Shown here: in pieces, positions 1 to 7,983 of the stretch
Layout: each line of letters starts with the position of its first letter
How positions within the stretch are numbered: position 1 is the stretch's first letter
Origin: Haloferax larsenii JCM 13917
GTDB lineage: Archaea; Halobacteriota; Halobacteria; Halobacteriales; Haloferacaceae
DNA length: 45,308 bases
Reading direction: 5' to 3'
Assembly: GCF_000336955.1 (NCBI RefSeq)
Contig: NZ_AOLI01000019.1
Coordinates: forward strand, 115,960-161,267
The notes under the pieces: model-generated
Seen by the model: only the letters and a program-made list of their open reading frames with translations
Databases searched by the model: none
Told to the model about the DNA's origin: nothing
Position numbers and translations under genes: made by a program

Positions 1-115
1 TGTGTTTAGCACGTCTATAGAGTCCGCTGAGACCCTAACAACCAGAACGGAGAGATTTGATTTCGAGTCATATCCTCAGCAAGAACTTTCACCCACTCAT
101 CACAATTAGGTGTTC

Positions 116-1147
116 ATGAGCACCAACGACCGGCAGGACCGGGTTCCTGGGTTCGTCTATCTGGACATGGACCGAGTAAAATCCATATCGTCCCGTATCG
201 ATGAAGGCTATATCGAAGAGAAGGTGGAGGAGGAAGAGGAAAGTAGCGAACTCGCCGCGAGTCTGACGGGCAGCATCAAAGCGTATATTTTGGGTGTCGG
301 TTCCAGTTCGGTGAGTGGGACTGTCGAAGGCCGTACCGGGTCGACTTCCAGAACAGAAGAGTCTCGAGCACTACATCACTACTACTACCCGTTACTCGAA
401 GGCTGGTTAGAGGACTTTGAGGGAGAGTGGTTCCACGACGTAGACGACATCATTGACGATATCGAGGGGGATTACACCGAGCGTGCAGCCCGAAGTTCGG
501 TAGCTTCGGAAGTCTCGGAAGGCGATATCATTCGAGTCAGTGGCAGCGTTGAATTGCTGAATTTCTCGACTAGCATGGAGTTCGTCGATGGGATGCTAAA
601 CGCAGTCAATAGGCTCGAGGAAGTGTTAGATGATTCTGAGGACACAACTATTGACGAGGCACCAGCGGCAGAATCAGACATCATGCGCGAGGGTCTTACT
701 GAGGACGAGGAATCTCCCGTTGAAAATCTCACTGCAAATGACGTAGTCGGAGTCAGTCAAGAGGACCTGAGTGCGATTGAAGTGATGTTCGAGCTATTCC
801 ACGAGGTCATCCCAAGCCAGTACGAGGAGATGCTGGCAGCACGTATTCATCCATTCGAAGACGAATCTCCGCTCTGGTTCTGGGCGTTAGTTCAAGACGA
901 CAATCTGGATACCGACCCAGTCGAATTGCTATCGAAATACGAGACAAGTGAGATACCGAACTGCACAGTGGTTGCCAGAGTAGAGACAATCACGGAGAAC
1001 CCAGACGATGAAGACGACGAAAATGAAGAGGGAGAAGGGATTCAGTTCGGGACATTCCACCATTTTGCGGATGCGATAGCCTCTGATTTTGGCTTCAAGG
1101 TGAGCTATCCCGCAATCTCAATCTCACCGATTGCTATCTATCGATAA
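116..1147 (+). CDS. DUF6414-like protein, defence-island associated
   Basis: Predicted soluble acidic protein of 343 residues; function unknown. The opening (GFVYLDMDRVKSISSRIDEG) resembles the DUF6414 family, recalled from memory and often seen near phage-defence genes. A Glu-rich stretch follows at about residues 35-45, then a mixed alpha/beta body and a short Asp/Glu run near residue 300. No catalytic motif or membrane segment was recognised. The ATG at 116 is preferred to an in-frame GTG at 110. The gene converges on the minus-strand kwaB/zinc-ribbon block. Its A/T-richer codon use matches the Kiwa genes and differs from the GC-rich genes after 4750, which suggests it arrived with the island. 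A function in defence is inferred from position only. Confidence 0.6.
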   Translation: MSTNDRQDRVPGFVYLDMDRVKSISSRIDEGYIEEKVEEEEESSELAASLTGSIKAYILGVGSSSVSGTVEGRTGSTSRTEESRALHHYYYPLLEGWLEDFEGEWFHDVDDIIDDIEGDYTERAARSSVASEVSEGDIIRVSGSVELLNFSTSMEFVDGMLNAVNRLEEVLDDSEDTTIDEAPAAESDIMREGLTEDEESPVENLTANDVVGVSQEDLSAIEVMFELFHEVIPSQYEEMLAARIHPFEDESPLWFWALVQDDNLDTDPVELLSKYETSEIPNCTVVARVETITENPDDEDDENEEGEGIQFGTFHHFADAIASDFGFKVSYPAISISPIAIYR

Positions 1148-1207
1148 GTGCCTAGACCGCCATTCATAGGAGTCACAACCAGACTTCGTGAGACTGGCAG
1201 GTGGTGA

Positions 1208-1324
1208 TTATGCACGGAAGTTCTCGCCGCAACTTCGGCATGTAGCCCATCCTCCCTGTTTCACCTTCTGCTTCTCACCGCACTCAGGGCACTCACGCCA
1301 TACCGACCGATTTCGATGCGACAT
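1208..1324 (-). CDS. 38-residue zinc-ribbon microprotein (CPxCG type)
   Basis: A short frame encoding 38 residues from ATG to TAA. It contains two Cys-x2-Cys knuckles, CPECG at residues 12-16 and CRSCG at 29-33, with 13 residues between them (after the second Cys and before the third), plus basic and Trp residues. This is the layout of the one-domain zinc-ribbon microproteins that are common in haloarchaea. It lies 46 bases downstream of kwaB on the same strand, so it may be the last gene of the Kiwa transcript. Such proteins usually bind zinc and act through protein or nucleic-acid contacts. A job as regulator or partner of Kiwa is inference. Confidence 0.72.
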   Translation of the reverse strand: MSHRNRSVWRECPECGEKQKVKQGGWATCRSCGENFRA

Positions 1325-1370
1325 AGTTCACCTACACTCTGATGACGCTAATTCTTACTCCCACTCTCGA

Positions 1371-2342
1371 TTAGAGCCGCTGTCCGCTATCAATTTCCCA
1401 TTGCTCGCCCATGATATCGTCCTCAGCATATTTCGCCGCAAGCAGCTTAATCAGCTTCCAAGTATGCTGGTATTCATCTACGCCCAACTCGATTTGACCG
1501 TTTCGACGAGCGTAGTCTAGCGAGAAGCGGGTATCCAAATTGTATTTTTGAATCATGGCCTCGATTTTGTCGGGCGTGGCTTGCTCATGAATACCGTTAT
1601 CATAGATTTCGTACATCCCTCGAAGCATATTGATATGGCTCAGCATCCATCCAGTCGTCGTCTCGCGGTCAGCAAAGGTAATCCCCGCATCTTCGAACGC
1701 CTCGATAGCTTCCTCCGCTCGCTTTCTGTACTCCTCACGCATATCGAACATGCTCTCGAACGACTTTGGGGTGATAATGAACACCCACCCATCGTAGCAG
1801 ATGGCGTTGAGGTTTGGACGGATGACCAATAGGTCCCCTTGGAAGCGCTCGTACTCCTCGTTTTGATACCAGAGTGTGAGTTCGTTTGTCGTGTCGACCA
1901 ATTTCGCGTTACTGTAGTTTTGAACCCCAATCAGAACCTTCCCGTCCGGCTCACTGATGCGGATGAGCTGAAAATTCGGCTCAGGTTCTTCGGAATACGT
2001 CGTTGTCCCATCATTGTCTCTGGAATTCAAAATCTCGAATAGCTCGGAGTCCGGTAAATTCTCTATCCTGACACACTGTATTACCGACTCCTCGCTAATC
2101 GTGTTTGCAACGTCTAGAGGCCGTGCTCGTGTTCGACCGTCACGGAGGTTGTTAATCTGTTCTGTGAGGGCGTCTGAGACGGTTTGGGCAATCTCCTGTT
2201 GGACAAGGCGTCCAAGCTGAAGCTTCCCTACGTCCGGGGATTCTCCCTGTTTTCGAACAAGCAAAAACTCGGCTTCCGTCCGTCCCACCGCAAACTCCCG
2301 GGCTTCCTTGAGTTTTTCAGCGGGGTTCAGTTTTCCAGACAT
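1371..2342 (-). CDS. kwaB: Kiwa-like anti-phage protein KwaB (DUF4868)
   Basis: Soluble 323-residue protein resembling KwaB (DUF4868), the cytoplasmic DNA-associated partner of the membrane protein KwaA in the two-gene Kiwa system. Length fits the family (about 310-330). The central part reads NAICYDGWVFIITPKSFESM at about residues 190-210, the strand-turn-helix typical of DUF4868, and is followed by a helical C-terminal half. The ATG at 2342 begins MSGKLNPAEK and lies one base after the kwaA stop, so it is preferred to an upstream start at 2381 that would run into kwaA. Tight coupling to a membrane gene supports the Kiwa reading. The assignment is by remembered resemblance, not an alignment. 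Confidence 0.72.
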   Translation of the reverse strand: MSGKLNPAEKLKEAREFAVGRTEAEFLLVRKQGESPDVGKLQLGRLVQQEIAQTVSDALTEQINNLRDGRTRARPLDVANTISEESVIQCVRIENLPDSELFEILNSRDNDGTTTYSEEPEPNFQLIRISEPDGKVLIGVQNYSNAKLVDTTNELTLWYQNEEYERFQGDLLVIRPNLNAICYDGWVFIITPKSFESMFDMREEYRKRAEEAIEAFEDAGITFADRETTTGWMLSHINMLRGMYEIYDNGIHEQATPDKIEAMIQKYNLDTRFSLDYARRNGQIELGVDEYQHTWKLIKLLAAKYAEDDIMGEQWEIDSGQRL

Positions 2343-2343
2343 A

Positions 2344-2961
2344 TTATGGTGCGAGGTATGTGGTTCGACCGAGGGAGACAACCTCGATTTTCTTTCGCGG
2401 GTTGTCAGCCTCTTTTGTCTCAGGCAGTATCATTTTTTCCTCAATTGAGGACTTACTGATTACCAATAACACCTGTTCGTCACTTGTGACCTCATATACC
2501 TGATATCCCCGAAGCCCTAACATCGGGTTGACGTGCAATATCTCCGAGTTGATTTGGAGAACTCCCAATATACCGAAGAACACTAGGAAGATACCGAGGT
2601 CGAGCAGGGTCGTGAAATCCAGACCTGCGAAAACAAAAACGTAGACCAGTAGGTACATCGAAAGCAGTTCACTCCGCTTCTGGTACTTGTCGACTGGCTC
2701 TTGAGTGGTAGCACGACCTGAATGAACTGTGACCATCCGGTACAGAAGTGCGGTGAACAATACACAAAGCACCAGAAGCCCGATGGAGAGGTACGAGATG
2801 TATAGCCGGAAATCGATGTAAGGGATGTTGATAAGAGGAATTTTGTAACCCGCAATCAGGAGTGGAGGGACCTTCCCGAATTTCAACGCCATGATGAAGA
2901 ATAGCGGGACGTATGAGCTCAGGAAGAGAATGAACTTGACCGGTGCTCTGAATTTGCGCAT
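2344..2961 (-). CDS. kwaA: Kiwa-like membrane protein KwaA
   Basis: Membrane protein of 205 residues with about four hydrophobic segments: residues 8-27 (FILFLSSYVPLFFIMA), 50-75, 100-120 (LLVYVFVFAGL) and 120-140 (IFLVFFGILGV). A soluble C-terminal tail of about 65 residues follows. Size, topology and the N-terminal SSYVPLF motif fit KwaA, which senses infection at the membrane and works with KwaB. It sits 33 bases downstream of the DUF6884-like gene and one base before kwaB, so all three probably share a transcript. The identification rests partly on the kwaB neighbour, because KwaA proteins diverge quickly. Confidence 0.7.
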   Translation of the reverse strand: MRKFRAPVKFILFLSSYVPLFFIMALKFGKVPPLLIAGYKIPLINIPYIDFRLYISYLSIGLLVLCVLFTALLYRMVTVHSGRATTQEPVDKYQKRSELLSMYLLVYVFVFAGLDFTTLLDLGIFLVFFGILGVLQINSEILHVNPMLGLRGYQVYEVTSDEQVLLVISKSSIEEKMILPETKEADNPRKKIEVVSLGRTTYLAP

Positions 2962-2994
2962 AGTCGATTCTGCTCTTTTGTAATTGTCAATTGG

Positions 2995-3738
2995 CTAGTG
3001 ACCTAATCTTGATGGTGGATTTCGTTCTTGGTCAATATTCGCAAAATCCAGGTCGCTTTCACCAGACCCCATCTGCGCCAATTCTTCGCCCGACATTCTT
3101 TCCATCATCTGGAGGAACCGCTTTCCACGTAGTTCCATCCATGTCGTTTCGAGAGTCTGCCGTTCGGTCTCAGTGGCGGGAATCCATACACAATCGCCGA
3201 TGAACTGCTTACTCCCGTTCGAGGCAAACGCGAATGCTGTCGTTTGCTCTGGTATCCCGGTGAGAGCATCCATCACCGACAGAAGATACGGTTCACTCAG
3301 GACGACGAATAGCAAGTCATAGTCTCGACCCAGTACCGTACTGAACTCCTGAGGGATACCCTTCTCACGCCCGACTGCCTGAATCGTCTCGTTGTTCGTC
3401 AGAGTATCAATATCGTATCCTGCTTGCGTGGCCCGTGTTCGAACAGAGTCTATATCGCTGAACCCACACTCATAGGAGGGGATTTCGGTCTCGTCACGTA
3501 GCAATCCAAATCCTGCGGAGATGATATACCAGTCGACGTCCGCAATCTCACGGAGGTGATTGACTGCGGTCTTGACGTGCTGGTGTTCACGACCGGTATA
3601 CATTTCTGCCGCGGTGGTAGTGTACTCTCGATGCTCCTGTACTAACTCCTCGCGGGAGTGCTCATCTACGTCCTCACAATCGAGAACGGGGTCATATCGT
3701 TTGTCTTTGGAACACGGCGAGAGTACGAGGACGTCCAT
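2995..3738 (-). CDS. DUF6884/YaaA-like protein at head of Kiwa block
   Basis: Soluble 247-residue protein that starts MDVLVLSPCSKDKRYDP. The early Cys-Ser-Lys-x-Lys motif after a beta strand, the segment AEMYTGREHQHV near residue 45 and the strand YIISAGFGLL near residue 75 resemble DUF6884/YaaA-like proteins, some of which bind nucleotides or DNA. The C-terminal half is less recognisable (LLFVVLSEPYLL). The ATG at 3738 is chosen over an upstream one at 3765 because the strand and Cys motif follow it directly. It heads the minus-strand block leading to kwaA and kwaB and diverges from the GIY-YIG-like gene across 73 bases. A part in defence is inferred from context. Confidence 0.5.
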   Translation of the reverse strand: MDVLVLSPCSKDKRYDPVLDCEDVDEHSREELVQEHREYTTTAAEMYTGREHQHVKTAVNHLREIADVDWYIISAGFGLLRDETEIPSYECGFSDIDSVRTRATQAGYDIDTLTNNETIQAVGREKGIPQEFSTVLGRDYDLLFVVLSEPYLLSVMDALTGIPEQTTAFAFASNGSKQFIGDCVWIPATETERQTLETTWMELRGKRFLQMMERMSGEELAQMGSGESDLDFANIDQERNPPSRLGH

Positions 3739-3811
3739 CCGTTGTTCTACTCGAAGTCGTCGCACCGAGTGGTGAAACTCTTTGTGCGTGAATGAGAGGA
3801 ATCCTGTAAGA

Positions 3812-4540
3812 ATGGCTCGTCAGGACGACCTCGACCGCTTCTATGGCTTACTCGACGACCTTGAGCAACGAGTCGGCGGTACACGGAAACTCAAGAACTG
3901 CACTGGGTACATGGACTGGCCCGACCGTGGCGTCTACTTCTTCCTCGAACCGGGCGAGACGCGCGCCTCGACTGACCAATTGCGTGTTACCCGTGTCGGG
4001 ACACACGCGGTATCTGCGGGGAGCAGCACGTCGCTCTGGGATAGGCTGAAACAACACTACGGAACGGGCAGCGGGAGTTCCAACCATCCTCACGGGGGCG
4101 CTCACCGCGGCTCTGTGTATCGCAAGCGAGTCGGCGAGGCCATCATCGAGAAGCACGACCTGCACGACGACTATCCCGACTGGGACAAACGCTGGTCGAG
4201 CATCGAGCGTGAGCGGTCAGAAGTCCGTGACGAGGAATACAACCTCGAACGACGGGTGAGCACGTACATCCGCGAACAGCCGTTTCTCTGGGTGAATCTC
4301 GACGACGAACCGAGTACCGACAGCGACCGAGCGTACCTCGAACAGAACGTTATCGCTCTCCTCAGCAACTTCGACAAGCAACCGATTGACCCCCGAGGCG
4401 ATGGATGGCTCGGTCGGCACAGCCAGAGTCGGGCTATACGAGAATCAGGGCTTTGGAACGTGAATCACGTAGACGAGCGGTACGATAGTCGTTTTTTAGA
4501 CCTTCTTGAGAACGCTATCGACGAAACGACTCCATCATAG
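3812..4540 (+). CDS. GIY-YIG-like nuclease family protein
   Basis: Soluble 242-residue protein. GVYFFLEPGE at about residue 41, VTRVGTHAV at about 58 and SLWDRLKQHYG at about 73 match the order of the GIY-YIG fold: strand, strand, then helix with the conserved Arg and His. A later Glu in YLEQNVIALL (about residue 180) could be the metal-binding catalytic residue. A Ser/Gly/His-rich loop follows the first helix. The ATG at 3812 gives MARQDDLDRF and is preferred to a TTG at 3782. The gene diverges from the DUF6884-like gene and is the last intact gene before the island edge. Nuclease activity is plausible but unproven. Confidence 0.55.
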   Translation: MARQDDLDRFYGLLDDLEQRVGGTRKLKNCTGYMDWPDRGVYFFLEPGETRASTDQLRVTRVGTHAVSAGSSTSLWDRLKQHYGTGSGSSNHPHGGAHRGSVYRKRVGEAIIEKHDLHDDYPDWDKRWSSIERERSEVRDEEYNLERRVSTYIREQPFLWVNLDDEPSTDSDRAYLEQNVIALLSNFDKQPIDPRGDGWLGRHSQSRAIRESGLWNVNHVDERYDSRFLDLLENAIDETTPS

Positions 4541-4752
4541 GAAGGACGTCAGCCTGAGTCCTTTAATTCAGTCGTGTACCCGGGATTCTTTTACATTCGC
4601 ACACTGCTTCCAGCAAATGTATGGATAGAAAGTCGGCCTCGGCACTCATAGGGTTCCTCATCGTCGGGTGCCGAGTCCGACTCAGAGCGGTGCCATCGTC
4701 ATCGGCCACTCACCTCTACACACGCGGGATAAAAACCGGCAGGGATTCCACC
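4541..4752. other. Gene-free island edge with promoter-like boxes and broken frames
   Basis: This 212-base gap marks the change from lower-GC to GC-rich DNA. On the plus strand a T-rich box near 4588-4595 lies about 27 bases before an ATG at 4621. That frame starts MDRKSASALIGFLIVG, like a small membrane protein, and then becomes unconvincing. On the minus strand a strong TATA-like box (TTTTTATCC, 4728-4736) lies about 27 bases before an ATG at 4702 that meets a stop after six codons. Together these look like remnants of leaderless genes cut by insertion or deletion. No tRNA fragment or clear attachment repeat was seen. Confidence 0.4.
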
Positions 4753-5853
4753 TCACGCCTTCTGGAGCGCCACCAAGTCCACCAGCGGAAGCGGACGTCC
4801 GAAGAACATCGAAGAGGAGCCAGCGACACGGCCCCACACCGTGACGCGCTCGTCGCTCAACAACCGAAAGCCGATATCGTCGTCGAAGAACTGCCCGGCC
4901 GGCCAGCGACCGACGATGTCGCCTTTGGGCAGTCCGTTTGCGCCCTCGACGGCGATGACGGCGAAGCGCTCGTCGTCGCGTTCTGTGGTCTCGTCAATCG
5001 TTCCGGAGTAGGTCACAGCCGTCCCCTCGTATCCCTCGGGGTCGTCTCGGAGGTCGTCGTACGGGACGGCCGTCGCGTTGGTGGGGGTCGTCTGTGCCGA
5101 GGCGTTCGTGTCGGGCATCGATGGGTCGTCCCGAATGGGTTGCGGCGAGGGAACCGACCACTCGACCGTCGGCAGCGACACGTCCGGGAGGAACGACCCG
5201 ACCCACGCGACGCGCTCGGCGATGGCTGCCCGGAGTTTCGGCGAGTTCTGAATCATATCGGAGATTCGCTCGACGACGAGATACGTCACGAGCCCGCCGG
5301 TGACGTACCCGCCGACTTTCTTCAGCGCTTCCCGGCGGGAAATCGCCTCGGGTTCGTCGTCATCGTCACCGTCGCCGTCGCCGTCGCCGTCGCCTTCTCT
5401 ATCTTCTTCGTCGACTCGCTCACCCAGCCAATTCGTTTTGACGTGGGTTTCGTCACTCTCCGCGAGGTCGCGGACGAACGGTTCGATATCGGCCTCTCGA
5501 ATCTCGACGGCGATACTCGACGCGTCGAGTTCGACGAGACCGGTTCGGTGCGCGTCGGGGTTCATTTTCCCACGCCCGATTGGAGCGATGTACGGTTCGA
5601 CGTCCGACCGGTCGCACTTGCGGACGAACGCGCTCGTCATGTCGGCGGTGATTGTCCTGCTCGTCGTAATCCAGATTCGAACCTCGCGGTGTGCGCCCTC
5701 GGGCGTCTCGCCCTCGGCTTCGACGTGGACGTCGGGACCGCTGAACCGGACGCGCGTCTCGTAGCCTCTGGCTTCCCAGATGCGCTCGAAGACAGCGGCG
5801 AGTTCCACGTCGGAGCGCTCGTTGACGACCGACACGAGCGACGGCTCTCTCAT
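4753..5853 (-). CDS. Nuclease-fold-like / membrane anchor / OB-like fusion protein
   Basis: Protein of 366 residues with three parts. Residues 1-125 look like a restriction-endonuclease-fold domain (LAAVFERIWEARGYETRV, then DVHVEAE and a strand with REVRIWITT). Residues 150-175 are an acidic linker made of Gly-Asp repeats. A hydrophobic stretch at about 185-205 (GGYVTGGLVTYLVVERI) may anchor it in the membrane. From about 285 onward, DLRDDPEGYEGTAVTYSGTI and later strands resemble a small OB-like barrel. The catalytic residues of a PD-(D/E)XK nuclease are not clear, so the N-terminus may only bind DNA. Function is unknown. It is the first GC-rich gene after the island and ends the strand shared with the hypusine genes. 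Confidence 0.5.
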   Translation of the reverse strand: MREPSLVSVVNERSDVELAAVFERIWEARGYETRVRFSGPDVHVEAEGETPEGAHREVRIWITTSRTITADMTSAFVRKCDRSDVEPYIAPIGRGKMNPDAHRTGLVELDASSIAVEIREADIEPFVRDLAESDETHVKTNWLGERVDEEDREGDGDGDGDGDDDDEPEAISRREALKKVGGYVTGGLVTYLVVERISDMIQNSPKLRAAIAERVAWVGSFLPDVSLPTVEWSVPSPQPIRDDPSMPDTNASAQTTPTNATAVPYDDLRDDPEGYEGTAVTYSGTIDETTERDDERFAVIAVEGANGLPKGDIVGRWPAGQFFDDDIGFRLLSDERVTVWGRVAGSSSMFFGRPLPLVDLVALQKA

Positions 5854-5985
5854 TCCGTTCGCACTGTCTCGGCGCGGCGGTTAGATGTTTGCGCCCGATT
5901 TTCGAAAACGAGAATGGATTCCCGACACCGGAAGCGACCGTATGCTGTGACCGATTCGAACGGACCGGGCTGTTCGCCGAATTGA

Positions 5986-7083
5986 TTATGCCAGTCGCTC
6001 GCGGGCCGACGCGACGAGCAGCGGGAGCATGATAGTCGCGTCGCCGAGAACCGTCGCGTTGCGGGCGTCTTTTTCGAGTTTGCCCCACGAACGCGCCTCG
6101 TCGAGCGTCGCGCCCGACAGCCCACCGGTCGCCTCGGGGTCCATCGTAATCTGGACGCCGTAGTCGTAGGCCCCCGGCGTGACGAGCATCGTCTGGAGGG
6201 TGAAATTCTTCGGCACGCCGCCGCCGACGAGCAGGCAGCCTGCCGTGTCGGCGTCGTACGCGAGGTCCGTCAGCGGCGTCATGTCCGCCAGCGCGTCCAG
6301 CGTGAACGCCGAAGTCTGGGAGTACATCCACGCCTGCAGGCCGAGCACGGAGTCCTGCACGGCGGGGCAGTAGATGGGCACGTCGGACTCGTAGGCCGCC
6401 GCAGCGACACCTGCGTCTTCCTCGACGCCCTCGCGCTCGTTGACCTCGCTGTTCGCCCGGCCGAGTTCGCGGCAGAGTCGCTCGATACTGACTGCGCCTT
6501 CTTCTTCGAGCGGTGGGAACACCTCGTCGCGGAGGTGCGACTCGAAGAGCGCGAAGTGCTCCTGCGGGAGATAGACGTTGTAGATGCGGTCGACTTCCTC
6601 GTCGCGGAGCGTCTCGTCGTGCTCGCGGGGCGTCTTCTCGCAGTGGTGCTCACTGCCGTGGTGATGCTTGCCGCCGATGGCCTCGATGGCGTCGTGGGTC
6701 AGGTTCGCCCCGGTCGTCACGAGCGCGTCCACGTGGCCGTCGCGGATGAGGTCGGAGACGATTTTCCGCATTCCGGTCGGGACCATCGCACCCGCAAGCG
6801 ACATGAAGACGGTGCAGTCCTCGTCGGCCAGCATCTCGGCGTAGATGTCCGCCGCCTCGTGAACGTCGGCCGCGCCGATACCGGCGTGGCCGTACTGCTC
6901 GACGAGTTCGCCGACGGTCATGCCCGCGCTGACCTCGGCGTGGCCGAGTGGGTTGTGTTCGAACTCCTCGCGCTCGGGCATCTCGTAGCCGCCGTCGTGG
7001 TCGTGGGCGTCAGCCTCGTGGTCGTCGTCCGCGTGGCCGCCGTCCTCGTGACCCCCGTCGTGGGCGTCGTCGTGGTCGCTCAT
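5986..7083 (-). CDS. dhs: Deoxyhypusine synthase
   Basis: Modifies the conserved lysine of eIF5A, the first step of hypusine formation. In haloarchaea the aminobutyl donor is thought to come through agmatine rather than spermidine. Family signs are FMSLAGAMVPTGMRK, a NAD-site GANLTHD, and SWGKLEKDARNATVLGDA, where Lys335 is the expected enzyme-imine lysine. Length of 365 is normal for archaeal DHS. The ATG at 7083 (MSDHDDAHDG) is preferred to a GTG nine bases earlier. The first 31 residues are rich in Asp and His (seven His), an unusual extension that may bind metal. It is the last gene of the eIF5A-agmatinase-NIF3 block, 93 bases after NIF3. Confidence 0.95.
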   Translation of the reverse strand: MSDHDDAHDGGHEDGGHADDDHEADAHDHDGGYEMPEREEFEHNPLGHAEVSAGMTVGELVEQYGHAGIGAADVHEAADIYAEMLADEDCTVFMSLAGAMVPTGMRKIVSDLIRDGHVDALVTTGANLTHDAIEAIGGKHHHGSEHHCEKTPREHDETLRDEEVDRIYNVYLPQEHFALFESHLRDEVFPPLEEEGAVSIERLCRELGRANSEVNEREGVEEDAGVAAAAYESDVPIYCPAVQDSVLGLQAWMYSQTSAFTLDALADMTPLTDLAYDADTAGCLLVGGGVPKNFTLQTMLVTPGAYDYGVQITMDPEATGGLSGATLDEARSWGKLEKDARNATVLGDATIMLPLLVASARERLA

Positions 7084-7176
7084 GGAAGCCACTGCGACGG
7101 CCGAGCGTTTGAACGCCCCGGTCCGGAGAAGCCGTGCGGGGAGTTGCCAGACGAACCGAAACCAGAACGAGCGGAA

Positions 7177-7938
7177 TTACAGCCCGGTCGGGTGGCTGAT
7201 ATACTCGGTCTCGACACCCATCTCGTCGGCCATCGCGGCGAGGTTCCGAACGCCGAACGTCTCAGTGGCGTAGTGGCCAGCGAGGAACACCGTGAGACCG
7301 GCCTCGCGCGCTTCGTGGTACACCTTCTGTTTGCCTTCACCGGTGACGAGCGCGTCGACACCGGTCTCGACTGCCTCGTCCAGCCAGTCCACTCCAGAGC
7401 CGGTGACGATGGCGACGTCCGAAATCTCGTCGGGACCGAAGTCGATGACCTGCGTCCCTGCGCTTCCGTCGAGTTCGTCGAGCGCCTCGCGGACTTCCCC
7501 GGTCGTCTTGGGCGCGTCGAACACGCCGCGCTGACCGATGTGGACCGGACCCATGGAGCCGAACGGCTCCCGAACCCGGAGGTCGAGATGGTCCGCCACC
7601 CCGGCGGCGTTACCGAGTTTCTGGTGGCCGTCGAGCGGGAGGTGCGAGACGTAGAGCGCGATATCCTCGCGAATCAACGGTTCGACGCGGTCGAAGTTGC
7701 GGCCGGTCAGGCGGTCGAAGCCACCCCAGACGAGGCCGTGGTGGGTAACGAGCAGGTCCGCGTCGGCGTTGATTGCGGCGTCGATAGTCGCCTCGGCGGC
7801 ATCGACGGCGAAGACCGCCTTCTCGACGTCCGCGTCGTTGGGGCCGACTTGGAGACCGTTCGCGCTGGCGTCCACGTCCGCGAACTCGTCCGTGGCGAGT
7901 GTCTCGTCGAAGCGGGCGACGATGTCGGAGAGGTGCAT
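7177..7938 (-). CDS. NIF3-like dinuclear metal-centre protein
   Basis: Cytoplasmic 253-residue member of the NIF3 (YbgI/DUF34) family, whose toroid-forming proteins hold two metal ions. Ligand motifs are visible: THHGLVWGG at about residue 64, SHLPLDGHQKLGNAAGVAD at about 97-115, and HYATE near residue 222. Length is normal for the short form. Biochemical role in archaea is unsettled; older labels such as GTP cyclohydrolase type 2 are not well supported. It lies between agmatinase and deoxyhypusine synthase, 93 bases from each, so it may be cotranscribed with the hypusine genes. Whether it contributes to that pathway is unknown. Confidence 0.9.
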   Translation of the reverse strand: MHLSDIVARFDETLATDEFADVDASANGLQVGPNDADVEKAVFAVDAAEATIDAAINADADLLVTHHGLVWGGFDRLTGRNFDRVEPLIREDIALYVSHLPLDGHQKLGNAAGVADHLDLRVREPFGSMGPVHIGQRGVFDAPKTTGEVREALDELDGSAGTQVIDFGPDEISDVAIVTGSGVDWLDEAVETGVDALVTGEGKQKVYHEAREAGLTVFLAGHYATETFGVRNLAAMADEMGVETEYISHPTGL

Positions 7939-7983
7939 ACTCGCCAGTCGGCGTCCGGCGACTTGTAAGCCTGTGAAAGTAGT

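Noticed and set aside
1188-1520. 110-codon plus-strand frame between DUF6414 and kwaB
   Set aside because: Its sequence is the antisense of the zinc-ribbon microprotein and the kwaB 3' end. The Cys pairs are found on the minus strand in a complete frame.
5361-5400. Gly-Asp coding run resembling a satellite repeat
   Set aside because: A short in-frame linker in the nuclease-like fusion protein, common in acidic haloarchaeal proteins; not separate from the gene.
6535-7968. 477-codon plus-strand frame opposite deoxyhypusine synthase and NIF3
   Set aside because: Spans two clear minus-strand genes and encodes a Val/Glu/Asp-rich string without a fold.
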